From: an uncultured Caldilineaceae bacterium
GTDB taxonomy: Bacteria > Chloroflexota > Anaerolineae > Caldilineales > Caldilineaceae
Length of the DNA: 64,000 nucleotides
Direction: 5' to 3'
Assembly: GCA_951812725.1 (NCBI GenBank)
Contig: OX638330.1
Location: 4,319,405 to 4,383,404, forward strand
Positions 17,586 to 26,264 of this stretch are shown here, one piece after another. Positions within the stretch are counted from its first letter, which is position 1. The number at the start of each line of letters is the position of its first letter. The position numbers and the translations under genes are program-made. The notes below the pieces were generated by a model, which saw nothing but the letters and a program-made list of their open reading frames with translations, did not search any database and was not told the origin of the DNA.

Positions 17586-18518
17586 TCAATTCTGCGCCAG
17601 AAACGCGGCTACATCAGCGCCGGTGGGAATGCCGAGGCGCGCGCCTTTTCTGGTGCAACAGAGTGCGCCGACGGCAGAGGAGAAGCGCAGCAGTTCTTCC
17701 CAGGCCATCCCTTGTGAAAGACCGGCGGCGAACGCGCCGTGGAAGGCATCGCCGGCGCCGGTGGTGTCCTTTGCTGCAATCGCAAAGGCCGGGTAGCTGC
17801 CGGCGCTGGGGCCAAACCGGCTGTCTGCGCGATTGCGCCAGCGCAATCCTCGTTCGCCGAGGGTGACGATTGTCGAGGGCGCGCAGCGACTCAGCTGCGT
17901 CAGGGCTTCTTCCACATCGTCCTGGCGGCTGAATTGGCGGGCAAAGTGCTCGGATACCACGAGAAATTCCACCATTTCCATCAGCGTTTTCGAGCCCTGA
18001 TGGAGCGTGTCGCCATCCAGCACGGTGGGGATGCCGGCGGCGCTGGCGCTGGCGACCAGGGGTGCGGCTGCCGCGAGGTAATGTCCATCCACCAGAACTG
18101 CACGCGGTCGGCAGTTTTCGATTTGGAGTTCCTCCCCGCCCGGCATATCTCTGCCAAGGCCGTAGTTGACGAGCGCACGTGAGCCGTCCGGCTTGACGAG
18201 AATGGCGGAGAGGGATGTCGGCCATTCGCCGCGTACGACAAGGTCTGTGTTGACGCTGGCCGCGTTGAGTTCATCTAGATGTTTGTCGCCGTACATATCG
18301 CGGCCCAGATAGCCGGCGAAGGCCACGGAGTATCCGAGGCGAGCGACGGTCATCGATGCATTTGCGGCGATGCCTCCGCCGCAGGAGGTCAAGCCGGTCG
18401 CCTTGATCTTTTCATCGGCGCCGATGTGCCTGTCTACCGAGAATATGAGGTCGTAGCAGGCGATGCCCAGACAGAGCACATCGACCGCCAGACCCCCTGA
18501 ATCAGACACGTCGTTCAT
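17586..18518 (-). CDS. PfkB/ribokinase-family sugar kinase
   Basis: This 310-residue cytoplasmic kinase transfers phosphate from ATP to a sugar or nucleoside. Family motifs are visible: GGGIAANASMTVARLG near residue 45 (signature 1 region) and DTTGAGDAFHGAF near residue 255 (signature 2, with the catalytic Asp and anion hole). The ATG at 18518 overlaps the stop codon of the PHP gene (TAATG), implying translational coupling; the open frame further upstream lies inside that gene. It is the last gene of an operon with PHP, phosphatase-like and DUF1638 proteins. The substrate is unknown. Confidence 0.87.
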   Translation of the reverse strand: MNDVSDSGGLAVDVLCLGIACYDLIFSVDRHIGADEKIKATGLTSCGGGIAANASMTVARLGYSVAFAGYLGRDMYGDKHLDELNAASVNTDLVVRGEWPTSLSAILVKPDGSRALVNYGLGRDMPGGEELQIENCRPRAVLVDGHYLAAAAPLVASASAAGIPTVLDGDTLHQGSKTLMEMVEFLVVSEHFARQFSRQDDVEEALTQLSRCAPSTIVTLGERGLRWRNRADSRFGPSAGSYPAFAIAAKDTTGAGDAFHGAFAAGLSQGMAWEELLRFSSAVGALCCTRKGARLGIPTGADVAAFLAQN

Positions 18519-19420
18519 TATTCGAACCAGATCGGGTTCGACCACGCCCTGCCGCCGCGGCGGTCGCGCACCGTCACGCGGCAGTAGTGGCTGCTCCAGT
18601 CGGACAGGTCGAACTCGGCGCTTTTGAGACCGTTGCCCCAGGCGCGCTGACTGGCGCTGCCAACACCGGTCATGAAGATGCGTTCAGCGGGCGAGCATTG
18701 GACAGTTAGGCGTTCGCCTGGGATGCAGGCGATGTCGTAGATCTCGGGTCCGGTGCTGGAGTAGAATGCGCCGTCCTTCAGCGCGGTCAGCAGAGCCTCG
18801 GGGGAGAGCTCCTCGGCTTTCACCTGCACCCAGCCGCGGCGAAAGTCGTGGTGCTCTTTGAGATGGGCATCGTCGGCTGCGTAGGCGAAGTAGCCCTGAC
18901 GTTTGTCCAGTAGTATGTCCATCAGATGCCAGCTGTCGGCCCGATCGTTGGCGTCGTCGGCTATCCCGTTGTAGACCTCGACTGCGTGGGCCGGGCCCAA
19001 GGCTGCGACGTCGTTTTCGGTAAGCGTGTACCAGTGGGGATGGGCGATGCCGACAAAGGCGCCGGCCTCCTTGGCCCTGGCGGCGAGTTGGGCGCCGCTT
19101 TCCTCCGGGTCGGTGGGCGTGAAATCGAGGGGCAGGCCGGCGGCCACGATATGCCAGGCGGAGCCGTTCTCGATGGCTCCGCTGTGCAGTTCGGCGCCGA
19201 TGATGGTCGTGAACCCGGCTGAACGGAAGGGCCGCGTGTCGGTGACCGGAAAGCCGTACTGCTCCATAAAGTGATCGGTCAGGGCGATGAAATCGTAACC
19301 GCCCTGTTCATACAGTCGGCAGACCTCCTGCGGTGGCTTTCCCCCGTCGGAGCGGGTCGAGTGGGTGTGAAGATTTCCTTTCCAGAAGCGGCCGGGGTTG
19401 GCGAATGGCGGCAGTTCCAT
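18518..19420 (-). CDS. PHP-domain metal-dependent phosphoesterase
   Basis: This 300-residue protein has the PHP metal-site motifs: His18 and His20 in NLHTHSTRSDGG, ALTDHFMEQ, GAELHSG and GIAHPHWYT. Members are trinuclear-metal phosphoesterases that act on nucleotides, histidinol phosphate and sugar phosphates. The start at 19420 has GGAG upstream; the frame is open 65 codons further, across an intergenic stretch, without support. The gene overlaps the PfkB gene by one base. Its C-terminal region (after about 215) is a beta-rich extension often seen in stand-alone PHP proteins. The substrate is unknown. Confidence 0.85.
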   Translation of the reverse strand: MELPPFANPGRFWKGNLHTHSTRSDGGKPPQEVCRLYEQGGYDFIALTDHFMEQYGFPVTDTRPFRSAGFTTIIGAELHSGAIENGSAWHIVAAGLPLDFTPTDPEESGAQLAARAKEAGAFVGIAHPHWYTLTENDVAALGPAHAVEVYNGIADDANDRADSWHLMDILLDKRQGYFAYAADDAHLKEHHDFRRGWVQVKAEELSPEALLTALKDGAFYSSTGPEIYDIACIPGERLTVQCSPAERIFMTGVGSASQRAWGNGLKSAEFDLSDWSSHYCRVTVRDRRGGRAWSNPIWFE

Positions 19421-19493
19421 AGTTTCTCCAATCGGTTGAATAGCTGGCTTACAGAGGCGGATAGGTGGGACGGGCGATGGAACTCTTAACGAT

Positions 19494-20465
19494 CTAACAA
19501 GTGGTTGGCATCTGATTGAAAGGGCCCGGTAATTGGCCGGCGGCGGTGTCTTTTTCGTCCAGAAAATCGGCAACGATATCGGCGAAGTTGTCCAGTCGAT
19601 GGACGCGATGGGCATAGGCGGCGGCCCGGCTGCCGACGAGAATGGTTAGAGCTTTGTTCTCGGTGTGCTTGCGGATTGAACAGTCCTCGACATTTCCGTG
19701 GTCACTGGCGACAATCAAGAGGGTCTGTTGCCAGTCCATTGCATCCAACAGACCGGCCAAGAAGCCGTCAATGCGTTCGAAGTTCTCAATAGCGCCGCCG
19801 AGATCGCGGTAGTGGCCGAGGAAGTCGGTCAGCCAGTGCTCGAAAAAGGCGAAGCGCACGGGCTGGGCAAGGCGCCAGAACTGCGCGCCCGCTTCCTGCG
19901 GCGTGTAGAGCGGCACATCGGGATAGCCCAACTCCGTGCGCCAGCCCCGGCCGGTGAAGTTTGCGGACAGAGCCTGCTGCGCAACCATCTCTTGCCATGT
20001 CCGCAGCCGCAAACCGCCGCGCCGCGCTGCGTAGGGGACTGCGCTCAGCAGGCGTTTGCCGCGCTTGACGGCGTCAAAGTAGCCCTGGGGATAGGCATTG
20101 ACGAAAGCGGTGGCGTGGCCGGCCGCGTGGAGGCAGGCGAAGATACCGGCTTCGTCGAGGATATCGCGCACGCGCTGGTCCGGGCGCGGGCCATAGTGTT
20201 CCCCAAGGCGGGCGGGCGCGTTAACGCCGGTCAGGATTGCGGTCTGGCCGGTGGCGCTCTGGGGGCGGCCGGGCACACCCAGGTGGGCATCAGTCGGGAT
20301 CAGATGCGCGTCGCCGTTGCTGAAACGCCCGCTAGACGCGGTGAGCGGATGGCCGTCGAAAAGGGCCGCCAGCGTAGGCAGCGCGGCCGCGGCGAGCGGA
20401 TTGACCTCCGGATCATCGCGCCCCAGACCAACGCCGTCAAGGAAGAGGAAAAGGACTCGGCGCAT
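19494..20465 (-). CDS. Alkaline-phosphatase-superfamily metalloenzyme (phosphoglyceromutase-like)
   Basis: This 323-residue protein belongs to the alkaline phosphatase/iPGM superfamily. The first metal Asp is Asp10 in LFLDGVGLG, the nucleophile region is SATGQTAILTG near residue 70, and the C-terminal metal cluster is seen in SDHGNVED and KHTENKA. It is shorter than true cofactor-independent phosphoglycerate mutase and lacks the inserted phosphotransferase domain, so a phosphatase or nucleotide-pyrophosphatase-like activity is likely. It starts 12 bases after the DUF1638 gene stop, and no Shine-Dalgarno is evident, so coupling is likely. Confidence 0.8.
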   Translation of the reverse strand: MRRVLFLFLDGVGLGRDDPEVNPLAAAALPTLAALFDGHPLTASSGRFSNGDAHLIPTDAHLGVPGRPQSATGQTAILTGVNAPARLGEHYGPRPDQRVRDILDEAGIFACLHAAGHATAFVNAYPQGYFDAVKRGKRLLSAVPYAARRGGLRLRTWQEMVAQQALSANFTGRGWRTELGYPDVPLYTPQEAGAQFWRLAQPVRFAFFEHWLTDFLGHYRDLGGAIENFERIDGFLAGLLDAMDWQQTLLIVASDHGNVEDCSIRKHTENKALTILVGSRAAAYAHRVHRLDNFADIVADFLDEKDTAAGQLPGPFNQMPTTC

Positions 20466-20477
20466 GGTGGTAGGCGG

Positions 20478-21071
20478 TTAGCGGGGCTCGCTCTCGATCA
20501 ACTCCACCAGTCGCTGCTCCAATTCATCCAGTCCTGAATCGATCTCGCTGTAAGCCAGCCCCAGCCGCGCCGCCGCAGCGCGGGCGCGTTCACTCTCGTT
20601 CTGGTCCGGCAGCTGGCGGAGATAGAGGAGCTCCTCGTAGTTGCCGAAATAGATGTCGCGCAACTCCGGGCGGCGGTCGAGGCCCAGCGATTTTATCACG
20701 AGGCCCTCGTAGTGGTGGGCGAGAAAATCGGTCAGATAAAAGGTGCCCGGCTGGCGTTCGGCCTGTTGGTCGAAAAGCGCGCCGCCGTAGAACTCGTAGC
20801 AGTGGGGGCCGGGGATGCGCACGGCATGGGGATAGCGGGCCAGGAGGGAATCGAGCGCGCCGATGGTGCCGCAGTCGGCATAGCCGATGAGGATGCGGTC
20901 GAAGCGGTCGGCCCAGGTGTCGAGCTTTTTCGCGACCGCCGGGGCGATGCGTTCGGGGCGGTTATGCAACTGGGCGGGGACGGCGGTCAACTCGTAGTCC
21001 CAGCCGCGGCGGTTGGCGATGGCGATAAGTTCGCGCACGATTGCGCCGCAGGCTATGATTCCGATTTTCAA
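20478..21071 (-). CDS. DUF1638 family protein, TTG start
   Basis: This 198-residue protein begins (M)KIGIIACGAIVREL. The TTG at 21071 is chosen because AGGAG lies seven bases upstream; the longer open frame runs into repeats. DUF1638 features are visible: the Cys in IIACGAI, YADCGTIGALDS and PGPHCYEFYGG, which could bind a metal or cofactor. Family members often lie near corrinoid methyltransferase genes for methylamines, and a homocysteine-methyltransferase fusion gene is the next gene upstream here. It is first in an operon with the phosphatase-like, PHP and PfkB genes. Its biochemical role is not known. Confidence 0.8.
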   Translation of the reverse strand: MKIGIIACGAIVRELIAIANRRGWDYELTAVPAQLHNRPERIAPAVAKKLDTWADRFDRILIGYADCGTIGALDSLLARYPHAVRIPGPHCYEFYGGALFDQQAERQPGTFYLTDFLAHHYEGLVIKSLGLDRRPELRDIYFGNYEELLYLRQLPDQNESERARAAAARLGLAYSEIDSGLDELEQRLVELIESEPR

Positions 21072-21120
21072 TCGAATGCTCCTGACCCCGAAAGAGACGC
21101 CCGGAGAGGGAGTGAAACTG

Positions 21121-21266
21121 CCAATTGTGGCTGTTTCCGGCCGTTCAATCAAACAACTGTCAAACAACGGGTATGCAGATTTTCTGCTTCAAATCCCGGT
21201 TGAGAGCCGACGATACCGGCCAATTGTGGCTGTTTTGGGCTGTCCAGTCAAACAACCGTCAAACAA
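21121..21266. repeat. Pair of 47-bp direct repeats upstream of the DUF1638 operon
   Basis: Copies at 21121-21167 and 21220-21266 both begin CCAATTGTGGCTGTTT and end with two CAAACAA units separated by ten bases. The first copy ends 50 bases upstream of the TTG start of the DUF1638 gene. The second copy coincides with the truncated end of the ribbon-helix-helix remnant. They could be tandem operators or scars of an insertion. Confidence 0.6.
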
Positions 21267-21507
21267 ATTTTGGTTGTCGAATCCTGCAACCAGGATTTGA
21301 TGGCGATTGGCGGCTGACACGCAACTCAGCGACCAACTGATCGAGTTCCTGAAGCATGTCGGGCGTAAAATCGACGTTGAAGCGCGTCAACGGCTGCTTC
21401 ATTGTCCCCTGATTGGTAAAAAAGTCGGATATGTCGCGACCGCTGTCGGCCATATCTGCAATTTCATCCGCTGTCGGACGGTAGCCTGCAGTATACCCCA
21501 TAGTCAT
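21259..21507 (-). pseudogene. C-terminally truncated ribbon-helix-helix antitoxin remnant
   Basis: The frame MTMGYTAGYRP to LRVSRQ reads like a CopG-type antitoxin: the linker DISDFFTNQGT, the beta-strand LTRFNVDF, and helix TPDMLQELDQLVAELRVSRQ. The second helix is missing: after SRQ the frame runs into the 47-bp direct repeat and stops. The longer open frame to 21705 begins inside a dispersed palindromic repeat. No toxin gene is adjacent. It looks like a gene broken by repeat insertion. Confidence 0.5.
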
Positions 21508-21662
21508 GAAGTTTTCATGTTGATCGTAACTACTAAGCCACAGCAGTTGACCAGCCAGTCGTCCCTGGAACCATTCAGGCTCTTGTTGAAGCAACTGGTG
21601 TGCAGCCGCCGCCATGCTCGCCAGCCGACACGTTGCGAAGAAGGCACACGGTCGGTGAGGCA

Positions 21663-21735
21663 TGTTTTTGTAGGGGGGCGTTGCGGGGGCGCAGCCCCTG
21701 CACAAGGGAGGCCGCTTGCGGCCGACCGCCCAAAA
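21663..21735. repeat. Dispersed composite repeat, copy A
   Basis: The core GGGGGCGTTGCGGGGGCGC is followed by GCAGCCCCTGCACAAGGG and then a hairpin GGCCGC-TT-GCGGCC and GACCGCCC. Copies B (23431) and C (30121) have the same core but a different stem (GGGCC-GAA-GGCCC), so the hairpin is kept while its sequence changes. A short flank to the left (TGAGGCATG..TTTTG) is shared with copy C. Confidence 0.75.
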
Positions 21736-21857
21736 TACAACAATGAGGGGAGAAAGAACACCTTTGCTCGCCTCGTTCAGGGGTGCGTATCAGTTGCGGC
21801 TGAGTAGTTACTGTTGATCCATTGAGCCATTGAATACGCGGTTGGCTTCTTCCCTTT

Positions 21858-23066
21858 CTACCCCAACGCCTCGCGCATGGCCCGCAGGTGGGTCGGCGTT
21901 GTGCCGCAGCAGCCGCCGATGATGTCGATACCGATATCCTTCATCTGGCGGGCGTAATCGGCCATGACTTCCGGCGTGCCGTCGTAGATGACATCGTCCC
22001 CTTGCAGGACTGGCAGCCCCGCGTTGCTCTGGGCATAGAGCACGACTCCGGGCGGACGATGCGCAGCCATTTCTGTCATCACAGTCTGGATCTCGTCGGG
22101 GCCGTTGCCGCAGTTGGCGCCGATGACCTGTACGCCCCAGGAGGCAAGCGTCTCGACCGCTTGTTTGGGGCTGACGCCCATCATCGTGTGCAGGTTGGTG
22201 TCGAATGTGAGCATGCAGACGATGGGCAGTTCGGTCGCCTGGTCGACGGCGCGCACGGCGGCCTCCACCTCCTGCAGGTCGCTCATCGTTTCAGTGAGGA
22301 TGAAGTCGGCGCCGGCGTCGGCCATGACCGTCACTTGTTCAGCGAATAGCTCCGTCGCCTCGTCCATGGTCATCACGCCCAGGGGATCCAGCAGTTCGCC
22401 GGTGGGCCCGACCGAGGCCCCCACCAACACGCCGCCGGCTGCGTCGGCGACGGCGCGGGCCAGCTGCACGCCGGCTGCGTTGAGTTCGGCCAGTCTGTCC
22501 TGGAGGTCGTGCATTTTGAGGCGGGCGGTGGTGCCGCCGAAGGTGTTGGTCGTAATGATGTTTGATCCGGCCTCGACATAGCCGCGATAGACGGCCTGCA
22601 CGGCCTGCGGGTTGTCCACATTCCACAGTTCGGGCGCGGCGCCGCCGGTGAGGCCGACTTCCTGCAGCATGGTTGCCATGGCTCCGTCGCCAAGCAGGGG
22701 GCCGCCGTGCTGGTCCATCATCTCGATCACCGGGTGGGGGCGCGGTGTCAGCCATCCGCCTGAAGAAGCGTCGGGGGTTATCGTCGAAAGCAACTTCCGC
22801 ATCCTTTGGGGGGGATAGTCGGCCTCAAGCTGGGCGGCGACGGCCTGGGCCACCTCTTCGGGATTTCCGGCCTGCTCCTGCCAGTCTGAACGGAGCCAGC
22901 CGTCCAGATATTCATCGGTGCCGGTAGCGCCGGCGCGCATGGCGGCTTCGTCGATGGCGACCTGAAAACGGGGCGGCAACTGGACCTTGTGCCGTGCGCT
23001 GCTTCCCTCGCGGGCTACAACCATTGACGGGAAGTCCCGCCAGTACGTAATCTGATACTCAGTCAT
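21858..23066 (-). CDS. Fusion of a virulence-factor domain and homocysteine S-methyltransferase
   Basis: This 402-residue protein has two parts. Residues 1 to about 100 (MTEYQITYWRDFPSMVV onward) match the small 'virulence factor' domain family. Residues about 110-402 form a homocysteine S-methyltransferase barrel: LLGDGAMATMLQEVG, NIITTNTFGGT, and zinc ligands in GANCGNGPDE and in IGGCCGTTP (Cys386, Cys387). Such enzymes move a methyl group from betaine, S-methylmethionine or a corrinoid protein to homocysteine. The fusion suggests the two parts act together. The start at 23066 has AGAGG upstream. DUF1638 is the next gene. The methyl donor is inferred, not shown. Confidence 0.83.
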   Translation of the reverse strand: MTEYQITYWRDFPSMVVAREGSSARHKVQLPPRFQVAIDEAAMRAGATGTDEYLDGWLRSDWQEQAGNPEEVAQAVAAQLEADYPPQRMRKLLSTITPDASSGGWLTPRPHPVIEMMDQHGGPLLGDGAMATMLQEVGLTGGAAPELWNVDNPQAVQAVYRGYVEAGSNIITTNTFGGTTARLKMHDLQDRLAELNAAGVQLARAVADAAGGVLVGASVGPTGELLDPLGVMTMDEATELFAEQVTVMADAGADFILTETMSDLQEVEAAVRAVDQATELPIVCMLTFDTNLHTMMGVSPKQAVETLASWGVQVIGANCGNGPDEIQTVMTEMAAHRPPGVVLYAQSNAGLPVLQGDDVIYDGTPEVMADYARQMKDIGIDIIGGCCGTTPTHLRAMREALG

Positions 23067-23146
23067 GTAAATTGGACCTCTGGTTAATTGTCAGCGGCCG
23101 GTGGTCACTTTCGGATTACCGACCTGGTGTCACAGTCTGAAGTGAA

Positions 23147-23152
23147 ATTATA
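23147..23152 (-). promoter_or_regulatory. Candidate -10 box of the methyltransferase-fusion gene
   Basis: TATAAT on the minus strand sits about 80 bases upstream of the ATG at 23066. No good -35 is found at 16-18 bases, so it may need an activator. Confidence 0.35.
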
Positions 23153-23283
23153 CCGACGGGCGCGCGGGAATGCCTAACGGTAGACCTAGTGCACGGTACA
23201 TTCCAGTTTTGGGGCGAAAGGGTCAGGTGTGGAATTCCTGGCGACGGTGGGTGACAATGTGTTCCGACTTCCAGAGGGGCACA

Positions 23284-23308
23284 GGGCAGGCACAAGGCCT
23301 GCCCCTAC
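23284..23308. repeat. REP-like palindrome (GGGCAGGC stem)
   Basis: GGGCAGGC at 23284-23291 pairs perfectly with GCCTGCCC at 23297-23304 around a 5-nt loop, followed by CTAC. Similar short palindromes are widespread intergenic repeats in many high-GC bacteria. Confidence 0.6.
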
Positions 23309-23426
23309 AGGACCTTTGAGGGGGAGGTGAGGGAGGGGTGTGCAAACTGATTCAATTGGGTGGTGGGCGGAATGGAGACACTGTTGGCTAGACACGTTGC
23401 TGGGGAAGAGTGAACAAGGTGGCTAG

Positions 23427-23612
23427 CCTAGGGGGGCGTTGCGGGGGCGCAGCCCCTGCACAAGGGAGGGCCGAAGGCCCGACCGCCCAAATGGAGGGAG
23501 GGAGTGACACTACCTGGTCTGCCGGAGATTGGAACGGGAACTGGCCGCGGCTTGGTTGCACCAAGAGGGATAAGAGAGTTCACCCCCATTTGGGGATGCA
23601 CCCCTTGTGCAG
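23427..23612. repeat. Dispersed composite repeat, copy B
   Basis: The core (23431-23490) carries the hairpins GGGGC-GCA-GCCCC and GGGCC-GAA-GGCCC. A second block at 23527-23608 (GATTGGAACG, then TTGGTTGCACCAAGAGG, then CCCCCATTTGGGG) is shared with copy C at 30219-30302. Short open frames over it (for example 23410-23631) reflect the repeat and are not called. Confidence 0.75.
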
Positions 23613-23778
23613 GCACGCGCGGTTTCGATAGTTGAATTTTGGCTATCTTTGCGTTACCATTGCCAGAACCTTCGAATATTATTTTTGTCCAGGTTATCAT
23701 TCTGAAACCTGTCAATCCCTTAATCACACAATTCAGATCACATGTAGCGGACCCACTTGAATCAAAGGAGACAGTTTC

Positions 23779-24924
23779 ATGAGAATTCGAAATTCGTGGA
23801 CAGTGGTGGGTGTCATGCTCATCCTGGCACTGCTGGTTGGCGCTTGCCAGCCGGTCACCGAGGCACCGGCCGCTGAGGAGATGGCAGGCGATGATATGGC
23901 GGCGCCGTTGAAGGTAGCCTTTGTCTATGTCGCGCCCATTGGCGACCTCGGTTGGACGTATGCGCACGATGAGGGGCGGCTGTACCTGGAAGAGAACCTG
24001 GAAGGCGGCGCGGAGACGGCCTTCATTGAGAACGTGCCCGAAGGCCCGGACGCAGAGCGCGTGATTCGCGACTTTGCGCAGAAGGGCTATAACCTGGTCA
24101 TCACGACCAGCTTCGGCTACATGGACCCGACTCTGACCGTTGCGCAGGAGTTCCCGGACCAATATTTTGTGCATGTTTCCGGCTTTAAGACGGCCGACAA
24201 CATGAGCACGCTGTTCGGCCGTATGTACCAGCCCCGCTATCTGAGCGGCCTGGTGGCAGGCAGCATGACCGAAACCAATGTCATCGGCTACGTGGCGGCG
24301 TTCCCGATTCCTGAGGTAATCCGAGGAATCAACGCGTTCACGCTGGGCGTGCGCGAGGCAAATCCGGACGCCGAGGTGCGGGTGGTATGGACGAACACCT
24401 GGTTTGGTCCTCCGGAAGAGAAGGAAGCTGCTGAAGCGCTACTGGACCAGGGCGCGGATATCATCGCCCAGCACCAGGACACGACCGAGCCGCAGAAGGC
24501 CGCGGCCGAGCGGGGCGGAACCAGCATCGGTTACAACAGCGACATGCGCGTGTTCGTCGGTGACTCCGTCCTCACGGGACCGGTCTGGAACTGGGGCCCA
24601 GCTTTCGTGAAGTTCGCGGAGCAGGCTCGCGACCACAACTGGGTTACTGAGCAGTACTGGGGCGGTATGGACGACGGGATTGTTGGCATGGCAGAAATGA
24701 GCCCGTCGGTTCCTGAAGACGTAGCCGCGATGGTCGCCGATAAGCAGGCCATGATCGTTTCCGGTGAGACAGACGTATTCTGCGGTGCGATGAACGGCCA
24801 GAACGGTGTCCAATTCCTGGAAGACGGCCAGTGCATGGACGACGGCCAGATGCTGGGCATGGACTTCTTTGTGGAGGGCGTTGTCGGCGAGGCGCCGGGT
24901 GAAGCCGCACCGCTTGGAAACTAG
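23779..24924 (+). CDS. BMP-family ABC transporter substrate-binding lipoprotein, paralog 1
   Basis: This 381-residue lipoprotein has a signal peptide with lipobox LLVGACQ (Cys23) and an Ala/Glu/Asp linker before the binding domain. The BMP/Med core reads VAFVYVAPIGDLGWTYAHDEG, then TTSFGYMDP, then GYVAAFPIPEVIRGINAF, typical of the PnrA-like group that binds purine nucleosides or related ligands. ATG 23779 follows AAAGGAG. A close paralog follows at 25146 and a double ATPase at 26385, so both probably feed one transporter. A strong hairpin lies after the gene. Confidence 0.9.
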   Translation: MRIRNSWTVVGVMLILALLVGACQPVTEAPAAEEMAGDDMAAPLKVAFVYVAPIGDLGWTYAHDEGRLYLEENLEGGAETAFIENVPEGPDAERVIRDFAQKGYNLVITTSFGYMDPTLTVAQEFPDQYFVHVSGFKTADNMSTLFGRMYQPRYLSGLVAGSMTETNVIGYVAAFPIPEVIRGINAFTLGVREANPDAEVRVVWTNTWFGPPEEKEAAEALLDQGADIIAQHQDTTEPQKAAAERGGTSIGYNSDMRVFVGDSVLTGPVWNWGPAFVKFAEQARDHNWVTEQYWGGMDDGIVGMAEMSPSVPEDVAAMVADKQAMIVSGETDVFCGAMNGQNGVQFLEDGQCMDDGQMLGMDFFVEGVVGEAPGEAAPLGN

Positions 24925-25029
24925 CCCAGATTTCGGCCCGGAGTCGGATCGTGTGAGGTTCACCTTTGCGATTTGGGCCGTCTCGCAGAACAGGGCTGTT
25001 TTCTGAATCAATTCGATTGTGATCGCTAA

Positions 25030-25080
25030 AGATTGCTCCTCTCCTGGTGTCGGATACCGTAAGGGAGGAGCAATCTGTTT
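25030..25080 (+). terminator. Hairpin terminator between BMP paralogs
   Basis: AGATTGCTCCTC at 25030-25041 pairs with GAGGAGCAATCT at 25065-25076, followed by GTTTA. It would reduce read-through from the first BMP gene into the second and protect the first transcript's 3' end. Confidence 0.6.
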
Positions 25081-25145
25081 ACCGAATGAACTGCTGTAAC
25101 GATGGGCGAGTCCGTCTGTAATTGTAGTGAAAAGGAGTGAGTTAC

Positions 25146-26264
25146 ATGAGGATTCGGCATATGAGGATAATGGTTGGCGTTCTGCTGATCCTGGCGTCGC
25201 TGATCAGCGCCTGTCAGCCGATCGTCGAAGGGCCTGCGGCTGAAGGGCAGTCGGGTTCCGCTAAGACTGTCGAGTCGATGAAGGTCGCCTTCGTCTACGT
25301 TGGCCCGGTGGGCGATCTTGGTTGGAGCTATGCACACGATCAGGGCCGGTTGGCGCTGGAAGAGCTGGGTGTGGAAACAGCTTACAGTGAACTTGTGGCA
25401 GAAGGACCGGACGCAGCCCGTGTGCTGCAGAGCTACGCGGCCCAAGGTTATGACCTGATCTTTGCCACCAGTTTCGGTTATATGGACAGCGTTATCGAAG
25501 TCGCGGCAGAGTTTCCGGAGGTGAAGTTCGAGCATGCCACCGGCTACAAGACGGCTGAGAATGTCGGTATATATGACGGCCGCGGCTACCAGGGATGGTA
25601 CCTGGCGGGAATGGTTGCCGGCGCGATGACACAGTCCAATGTTCTCGGCTACATTGCGCCTTACCCCATTCCGGAGGTGGTGCGGAATCTGAACGCATTC
25701 GCCCTGGGCGCGCAGTCGATAAATCCCCTTGTTGAAGTACGGCCGATATGGATCTTTGCCTGGTTTGATCCTCCTGCCGAACGGGAAGCTGCCCAGGCCC
25801 TAATCGATGCGGGCGCGGATGTTGTGGCCCGAGAGAGCGACAGTGTCGAGCCGGACAAATTGGCCGAGGAGCAAGGTGTCTACGCTATTGGCTACAACGT
25901 GGTCAACCCGGACATCGCGCCGCAGGCTCTGCTGACCGCACCGATCTGGAACTGGCAGGTCATCTACGAGAAGAAGGTGCGCGACGTAGCTGCCGGGACG
26001 TGGACCAATGAACCGGTCTGGTGGGGCATGGAAGACGGCGTGTTGGATCTGGCGCCCGTGGCCGAATATGTGCCGGCGGTTGTACAGATAGCGGTCGAGG
26101 AGGTCAAAGAAGGCATTCTTGACGGTAGTTTTCAGTTCTTCTGCGGCCCGATCTACGATAATGCCGGTGAAGAACGGGTTGCTGCCGGTGAATGTATGGA
26201 CGACCCTGCTCTACTCAGCTATGATTGGCTGGTAGCAGGTGTTACGGGCCAGATTCCGCAGTAG
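25146..26264 (+). CDS. BMP-family ABC transporter substrate-binding lipoprotein, paralog 2
   Basis: This 372-residue lipoprotein has lipobox LISACQP (Cys23) and the BMP core VAFVYVGPVGDLGWSYAHDQG, TSFGYMDSV and YIAPYPIPEVVRNLNAFALG. The ATG at 25146 is chosen because AAAGGAG lies eight bases upstream; a GTG nine bases earlier is too close. It aligns along its whole length with the preceding BMP protein but differs in the ligand pocket region, suggesting duplication and change of ligand. The ATPase gene follows 120 bases later; an inverted repeat (26289-26296 with 26325-26332) lies between them. Confidence 0.9.
   Translation: MRIRHMRIMVGVLLILASLISACQPIVEGPAAEGQSGSAKTVESMKVAFVYVGPVGDLGWSYAHDQGRLALEELGVETAYSELVAEGPDAARVLQSYAAQGYDLIFATSFGYMDSVIEVAAEFPEVKFEHATGYKTAENVGIYDGRGYQGWYLAGMVAGAMTQSNVLGYIAPYPIPEVVRNLNAFALGAQSINPLVEVRPIWIFAWFDPPAEREAAQALIDAGADVVARESDSVEPDKLAEEQGVYAIGYNVVNPDIAPQALLTAPIWNWQVIYEKKVRDVAAGTWTNEPVWWGMEDGVLDLAPVAEYVPAVVQIAVEEVKEGILDGSFQFFCGPIYDNAGEERVAAGECMDDPALLSYDWLVAGVTGQIPQ

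Larger units (their letters stand above)
23067..23430. other. Intergenic region with REP-like palindrome upstream of the methyltransferase fusion
   Basis: About 360 bases without a supported gene. On the minus strand a perfect TATAAT box lies at 23152-23147, with only a weak -35, about 80 bases upstream of the methyltransferase fusion start. A REP-like palindrome lies at 23284-23304. Confidence 0.5.

Noticed and set aside
23410..23631. 73-codon plus-strand frame over repeat copy B
   Set aside because: Its product comes from the repeat core (GGRCGGAAPAQG) and the same peptide arises from the other copies in different contexts.
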